From: Candidatus Woesearchaeota archaeon | GTDB taxonomy: Archaea; Nanobdellota; Nanobdellia; Woesearchaeales; JAGVYF01 | Reading direction: 5' to 3' | NCBI GenBank assembly: GCA_023264635.1 | Contig: JAHFLT010000010.1 | Coordinates: 1-45,440 of the forward strand | DNA length: 45,440 bases | Shown: positions 41,790-45,440 of the stretch, piece after piece | How the letters are laid out: every line of letters begins with the position of its first letter | Numbering within the stretch: position 1 is the first letter of the stretch | Notes under the pieces: model-generated | Databases searched by the model: none | What the model saw: the letters and a program-made list of their open reading frames with translations, nothing else | Told to the model about the DNA's origin: nothing | Program-made: the position numbers and the translations under genes

Positions 41790-43901
41790 TTACGCCAGAA
41801 TATGCTTTATCTCTTTGACTTTAGACATTACCTGATATGTAAGCACTGGTCCCTTGCCCAATGCTTTGCTCATTCTTGCTATCATTCCTTTTATCTTTGC
41901 CTCTGCTGTCTCTACGTCCATCTCGGGCATAACGATGTAATAATTATATCTTGATTTTGGCACTTCTGCCATGAAGTCAATATTTCTGATGCTGGTCTCT
42001 ATGAGAGAACGTGCCTTCACTGCAAGAGATATGGCTACGTCATTGCCACGCTCTTTGACCAATTCATCAAAATTTGCGATACTTAGTGTGATGAGGGAAA
42101 GTGGTTTGTTATTCTCCTGCATGCGCTTCCACTCAGTAGCGAGATGTTCCTTAAAATTATTAATGCCACGCACTTGCGTATGATAGAATTCAGCAAAATT
42201 TTCCTGCTTCTCGAGTAATTCAGTGAAAGATCCTTGCTCAGCAACTACTCCCTCTTTCAAGAAAATTATCTTGTCAACATTCTTTATAGTGGAGAGGCGA
42301 TGCGCAATAATGATGGTGGTCTTACCTTTAGTGGCATAGTCAAGAGCTTCTTGTACCTTCTCTTCAGATTCCGAATCCAATGAAGAAGTCGCTTCATCTA
42401 GAATTATTATCTTCGGATTCTTCAGTATTGCACGGGCTATTGAGATACGCTGTTTCTGACCACCTGATAAATTAACTCCACGTTCTCCTACCAAGGTGTT
42501 ATACTTCTTCCTGAGGGTCACTATAAACTCATGAATATTCGCGAGCTTGGCAGCTTTTTCAATCTCTCCGTCAGTTGCATCCAACTTGCCCATTCTGATG
42601 TTGTCACGGAGCGATGCGTTAAAGAGTATGGTTTCCTGTGAGACATAACCTATGTTTTTTCGCAGCGAGAACAACTGCACATCGCGTAGGTCATTATTGT
42701 CAAGAGTTATCTTACCTTTCAATGGATCAAAAAAACGGGCAATAAGGCTTGCTACTGTTGTTTTTCCTGCACCGCTTGGGCCTACCAAACCAACAGATTC
42801 ACCTGACATAATTTTGAACGTAACATCATGCAGCACAGGCTCTGCTGGCACATAGCGAAACTGCACGTGAGAAAAACCGATATTGCCTTTAATGGTATTG
42901 AGTGGTTTTGCATTCTTTTTTTCAGCTACATGCGGTTGCGTATCGAGGAACTCGAATACCCTGTTGACAGACACCATTGTTGACTGAATGGCAATATTAA
43001 TACTTCCCAGCTCAGACACTGGCCCGAACAATTTACCGATATAGGTGTAGAGTGCCATAAGTTCTCCTACAGTAATAACACCTGTAATAACCTTGTAGCT
43101 GCCATACCATAAGATGACTATCAATGGCGTGAATGTGATAAGCCCGACGATAGTACCACTATAACTCTGCAAGAGGCTCATGTCCAGATTCAGTCTTATG
43201 AGGTTCTTGTTTTTCTTCTTGTACTTCTCAAGCTGGATGCTCTCAAGGACAAATGACTTTATTGCCTGTATGTTCACTATGTTCTCCTGCAGAAAGCTGA
43301 GCATGTCACTGCCCTTATTGATGAGCACTCTTTTCTTTTTCTTTACCAGGTTCCCGAAGTATTTCTGTGAAATGACATAAAAGGGAAAAAACGTCAATGA
43401 TGCTAAAGTGACCTGCCAATTGAGATAAAGGCATATCCCGAGAATAAACACTGTTGTCAACACATTCATAAGCACCGAATCTATCACAATCCCGATAAAT
43501 GATTCTATACCGTAAACATCATCTTCCAAGCGCACAAGAATGTCACCTATCTTCTTGCTGTAGAAAAAACCCAGGTCTAGATTTTCAAGATGTTGGAAAA
43601 GCTTGGTCTTGACGTCATTTATTATGTTCTCTGCTAAGAGGGTTGTCTGATAGGACGTGTAAATCTGAACAAAGCTTTTCAGAAAAAAAAGCGCTATAAA
43701 GAGAAGCATAAGATAATACAACAATGTGAAATCCTTGCGGATGAGGATGTCATCTATCAGAATTTTCACAAGATAGGGGCTGACTAATGAGAGTGCAGTA
43801 AGAAAAACAGATATAATGAATAACCATAAAATGAGATGCCAGTAGGGGACAGCAAAACGCATAATGCGGAGCGATTTGTGCCAGAATGGATGAGCTGCCA
43901 T
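41790..43901 (-). CDS. ABC exporter with C-terminal degenerate GGDEF-like domain
   Basis: A 703-residue half-transporter of the MsbA/lipid and multidrug exporter type. Membrane domain about 1-320 (six helices); ATPase with GPSGAGKTTVA near residue 375, signature LSGGQKQRISIARAIL near 480, Walker B IIILDEATSSLD near 500 and H-loop IIAHRLST. After about residue 590 there is an extra 110 residues: PLSLITLSIANFDELVKERG, then ISLAVKARSLIETSIRNIDF and YNYYIVMPEMDVETAEAKIK. The order matches a diguanylate cyclase GGDEF fold, but the GG[DE]EF loop is replaced. It may be a regulatory sensor of a nucleotide or a structural relic. Confidence 0.85.
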   Translation of the reverse strand: MAAHPFWHKSLRIMRFAVPYWHLILWLFIISVFLTALSLVSPYLVKILIDDILIRKDFTLLYYLMLLFIALFFLKSFVQIYTSYQTTLLAENIINDVKTKLFQHLENLDLGFFYSKKIGDILVRLEDDVYGIESFIGIVIDSVLMNVLTTVFILGICLYLNWQVTLASLTFFPFYVISQKYFGNLVKKKKRVLINKGSDMLSFLQENIVNIQAIKSFVLESIQLEKYKKKNKNLIRLNLDMSLLQSYSGTIVGLITFTPLIVILWYGSYKVITGVITVGELMALYTYIGKLFGPVSELGSINIAIQSTMVSVNRVFEFLDTQPHVAEKKNAKPLNTIKGNIGFSHVQFRYVPAEPVLHDVTFKIMSGESVGLVGPSGAGKTTVASLIARFFDPLKGKITLDNNDLRDVQLFSLRKNIGYVSQETILFNASLRDNIRMGKLDATDGEIEKAAKLANIHEFIVTLRKKYNTLVGERGVNLSGGQKQRISIARAILKNPKIIILDEATSSLDSESEEKVQEALDYATKGKTTIIIAHRLSTIKNVDKIIFLKEGVVAEQGSFTELLEKQENFAEFYHTQVRGINNFKEHLATEWKRMQENNKPLSLITLSIANFDELVKERGNDVAISLAVKARSLIETSIRNIDFMAEVPKSRYNYYIVMPEMDVETAEAKIKGMIARMSKALGKGPVLTYQVMSKVKEIKHILA

Positions 43902-43985
43902 GGAAAGTTCTCTTTTTAGACTAAATTAAAATAAACCTAAAGAAAGATGCTATATAAAGGTTTTGAGAAAGAAAAAAAAAGAGAT

Positions 43986-44219
43986 TTATCTTACTTTGAC
44001 ATTAAAGTCATCAGAGCCTAGAAGCTCATTTGCCTTTCTCCTTTTTTCGGCTGCTCCCGTTAACGTGACTCTTAGAAGTGTAGGCGTGTCTTGATAGGTT
44101 TTACCTTTGATTTTTTTTTCTACATCACTTTTTTTGACTCTGACGCGAGAAGACCCGCTGCCAAATACGTAATTATCGCTACCATCGTTTCCTTCATATC
44201 TCCAATCATTAGATGCCAT
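43986..44219 (-). CDS. Small protein of unknown function (77 residues)
   Basis: A hydrophilic protein opening MASNDWRYEGNDGSDNYVFG and containing many Lys, Arg, Ser and Asp. A middle part (SSRVRVKKSDVEKKIKGK) suggests two beta strands and a helix. The ribosome site GAGGTGA stands 7 bases before the ATG. A TATA-like GATATATAAATG is near 44272-44283. The leader resembles those of the genes at 44372 and 44759. I do not recognise it; the strong ribosome site suggests high expression. Confidence 0.65.
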   Translation of the reverse strand: MASNDWRYEGNDGSDNYVFGSGSSRVRVKKSDVEKKIKGKTYQDTPTLLRVTLTGAAEKRRKANELLGSDDFNVKVR

Positions 44220-44309
44220 TCTTTCTTCACCTCAACTATAACCTCTTTTGTCTTTTCTTTTGGTCTTTGCATTTATATATCTTTCTCTAGGTGATATGGC
44301 TAGAAACGC

Positions 44310-44325
44310 AATACTTAAATATCTC
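44310..44325 (+). promoter_or_regulatory. Promoter copy 1: CAATACTTAAATATCT
   Basis: This 16-base sequence occurs identically at 44672-44687. It holds a TATA-like TTAAATAT and lies about 50-60 bases before the ATG of the following small gene at 44372, leaving a leader of roughly 25-30 bases. Confidence 0.6.
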
Positions 44326-44371
44326 CATGTCCTCAGTTTTTAAAAAAGAGGATAAATTCGAGGTGAATGAT

Positions 44372-44599
44372 ATGGTAAATCTAAAAACAGGGGAATGGCG
44401 TGTAGGAAATCCAAAGAATTTGGCAGAAGGCAAATATTACTCGTTAGACGACATAAATGGTTCTGACGTAGAAGCCTATGCTCCTGCAGATGTAGTGGAT
44501 AAATTAATCAAGACAAAGACAAAGCAGAAACAGTCTGTCATTGTCGAAAGCTGGAAAGATGTAAAAGGTGTCGGCTGGGTAGCAAAATTAAAAAAGTAA
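44372..44599 (+). CDS. Small protein of unknown function (75 residues)
   Basis: Reads MVNLKTGEWRVGNPKNLAEG and continues to a C-terminus VGWVAKLKK. It is acidic in the middle and basic at the end, with beta-strand-like VIVESWKDVKGVGWV. The pattern of a helix (DVVDKLIK) then strands resembles the proteins at 22626 and 45024. GAGGTGA, 5 bases before the ATG at 44372, is a strong ribosome site and decides this start over an upstream ATG at 44291. The function is unknown. Confidence 0.65.
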   Translation: MVNLKTGEWRVGNPKNLAEGKYYSLDDINGSDVEAYAPADVVDKLIKTKTKQKQSVIVESWKDVKGVGWVAKLKK

Positions 44600-44671
44600 T
44601 TATTTTATTTTTGTCTTGGATTTCTTATGTACCAGTAAGAATTCTATTCTATTTCTGTTTGCTAAAAAACA

Positions 44672-44687
44672 CAATACTTAAATATCT
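44672..44687 (+). promoter_or_regulatory. Promoter copy 2: CAATACTTAAATATCT
   Basis: Identical to 44310-44325 and again upstream of a small gene (ATG at 44759). The two leaders also share AAAAGAGGATAA before a GAGGTGA ribosome site, so promoter and leader seem to be duplicated together while the proteins have diverged. Confidence 0.6.
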
Positions 44688-44758
44688 GTACTGTATTGAT
44701 ATAGGTACATTTCAAAAAAAAAGAGGATAATTGAAAAAACCTCGAGGTGAAGAGAAAG

Positions 44759-44968
44759 ATGGCGAAAGGAAAAACAAGTGGAGTTTATCAAGTCAAGTTA
44801 AGAGGGTCTAAACTTGATAACGTGGCGAGCGGACCGATTGATGTACAAGTTGACCTTGACTTAAAGAACAAGATTAGTAAAGATATTGGTGAAACTTCTA
44901 CTTTCTGGGTAAAAGTTGCCGATGGCAAAGTTACAAAATATGGAAAAAGCGAAAAGGATGTAAAGTAA
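44759..44968 (+). CDS. Small protein of unknown function (69 residues)
   Basis: Reads MAKGKTSGVYQVKLRGSKLD and is Lys-rich at both ends. The middle (PIDVQVDLDLKNKISKDIG) and later STFWVKVADGKVTKY suggest a small beta-rich fold. A strong ribosome site GAGGTGA stands 8 bases before the ATG. It shares its promoter and leader with the gene at 44372 but not obvious protein identity. No known family recognised; a small abundant nucleic-acid or stress protein is possible. Confidence 0.65.
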   Translation: MAKGKTSGVYQVKLRGSKLDNVASGPIDVQVDLDLKNKISKDIGETSTFWVKVADGKVTKYGKSEKDVK

Positions 44969-45023
44969 GAAGTAAATAAAAAGAGGGTCTATTTTTCTTT
45001 TTTGTTTTTTTTTTGCTGGTGTT

Positions 45024-45269
45024 TCATCTCAGCACTTTTTTCAATTTTATCAGAAACCTGTTCTGCCCAATGAACTTACGGTCATATTCAACTTCGGGTA
45101 GTTTTCCTGCTTCGAAAGCTGCAATAAGGTCAGCTTTAATGAGCGGTGATTCAATGTCTGCAAGAGAAAAACGTTTTCTCCGGACGTCCATAATTGAACC
45201 ACCTACGAGCTCGCGGCCGGTAAAGTCAACTTCTTTGAAATGCCACTCGCGAACTTTGCTGCGAGCCAT
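45024..45269 (-). CDS. Small protein, paralogue of the following upstream gene
   Basis: An 81-residue basic protein reading MARSKVREWHFKEVDFTGRE and ending QNRFLIKLKKVLR. The middle segment ADIESPLIKADLIAAFEAGK is echoed in the gene just upstream (NIESPDIIAELTKSFENGKK), followed in both by a P-x-VEY strand and a basic tail. The ATG overlaps the upstream stop by one base (TAATG), so they are coupled. The function is unknown. Confidence 0.65.
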   Translation of the reverse strand: MARSKVREWHFKEVDFTGRELVGGSIMDVRRKRFSLADIESPLIKADLIAAFEAGKLPEVEYDRKFIGQNRFLIKLKKVLR

Positions 45270-45440
45270 TATTCATGCTCCGGGATAACACCTGTGACAA
45301 CTACTTTTTTCCTGTTCTTTCCCAAATTAACCTCACGGTACTCTACATGTGGTTTCTTTCCATTTTCAAAAGACTTGGTTAATTCAGCTATTATATCAGG
45401 ACTCTCTATATTTTCGATGAAGAATTCCTTGTGTTCAGTA
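45269..45440 (-). CDS. Small protein (partial; start lies beyond the window)
   Basis: The last 56 residues are seen, from TEHKEFFIENIESPDIIAEL to GVIPEHE and TAA. It shares the helix-GK-P-x-VEY pattern with the downstream gene (SFENGKKPHVEYREVNLG). The start codon lies outside the window. The two form a small coupled operon; the function is not recognised. Confidence 0.6.
   Translation of the reverse strand, partial: TEHKEFFIENIESPDIIAELTKSFENGKKPHVEYREVNLGKNRKKVVVTGVIPEHE

Noticed and set aside
44310-44687. CRISPR-like repeat pair
   Set aside because: Only two copies of a 16-base AT-rich sequence 362 bases apart, each ahead of a gene; they are promoters, not repeat-spacer units.

Overview
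The window reads as a gene-dense piece of an archaeal chromosome, most likely from a DPANN-type lineage (Woesearchaeota/Pacearchaeota-like; the lineage is inference). Archaeal signs: TATA-like boxes about 25-30 bases before start codons, many apparently leaderless genes, GGTGA/GAGGTGA ribosome sites on others, a tRNA-Pro interrupted by an intron in its T-loop, Rad50 with a zinc hook, a diphthamide-synthase relative, an Sfm1-like SPOUT protein and a secretion ATPase of the archaeal type IV pilus class. Several genes look bacterial in type (full-length AspRS with the GAD insert, guanylate kinase, MsrA-MsrB fusion), which fits gene acquisition.

Layout. 1-7.1 kb: the 5' end of a transposase, a small membrane protein, MsrAB, a two-gene 2-oxoglutarate oxygenase pair, a DUF255 thioredoxin-domain protein, S-adenosylhomocysteinase and a secreted caspase-like protein with an EF-hand. 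7.2-19 kb (mostly minus strand): two clusters holding four members of an unrecognised protein family that begins with a G/S-K-P-[DE]-E-K motif, placed around a nucleoside deoxyribosyltransferase-like gene, aspS, a creatininase-family hydrolase, nnrD, an ATP-cone/Mrr nuclease and copA; TatD and an Sfm1-like gene lie between. 19-29.4 kb: a surface protein with tail-fibre-like repeats, a DNPH1-like hydrolase, glutamate-dehydrogenase-family enzyme, thioredoxin reductase, rubredoxin, two small unknown genes, a shortened Dph2, guanylate kinase, Rad50, dihydroorotase, tRNA-Pro(GGG) and a P-loop kinase.

29.4-37.1 kb looks like one envelope locus: an AAA+ ATPase overlapping a type IV pilus/secretion ATPase gene, two coiled-coil proteins, a secreted protein, and a tightly coupled operon of four tandem paralogous five-helix membrane proteins. 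No pilin or platform protein of the known T4P kind is seen. I regard this as the best candidate for an undescribed system.

37.2-45.4 kb: mannose-1-phosphate guanylyltransferase and phosphomannomutase (GDP-mannose supply), small envelope and redox proteins, a glycosyltransferase, an ABC exporter with a degenerate GGDEF-like tail, and a group of very small proteins, three of which share a conserved leader with a strong ribosome site. Redox repair and thiol genes (MsrAB, DUF255, TrxR, rubredoxin, glutaredoxin) recur across the window and suggest exposure to oxidants. No CRISPR array, rRNA or replication origin was seen.
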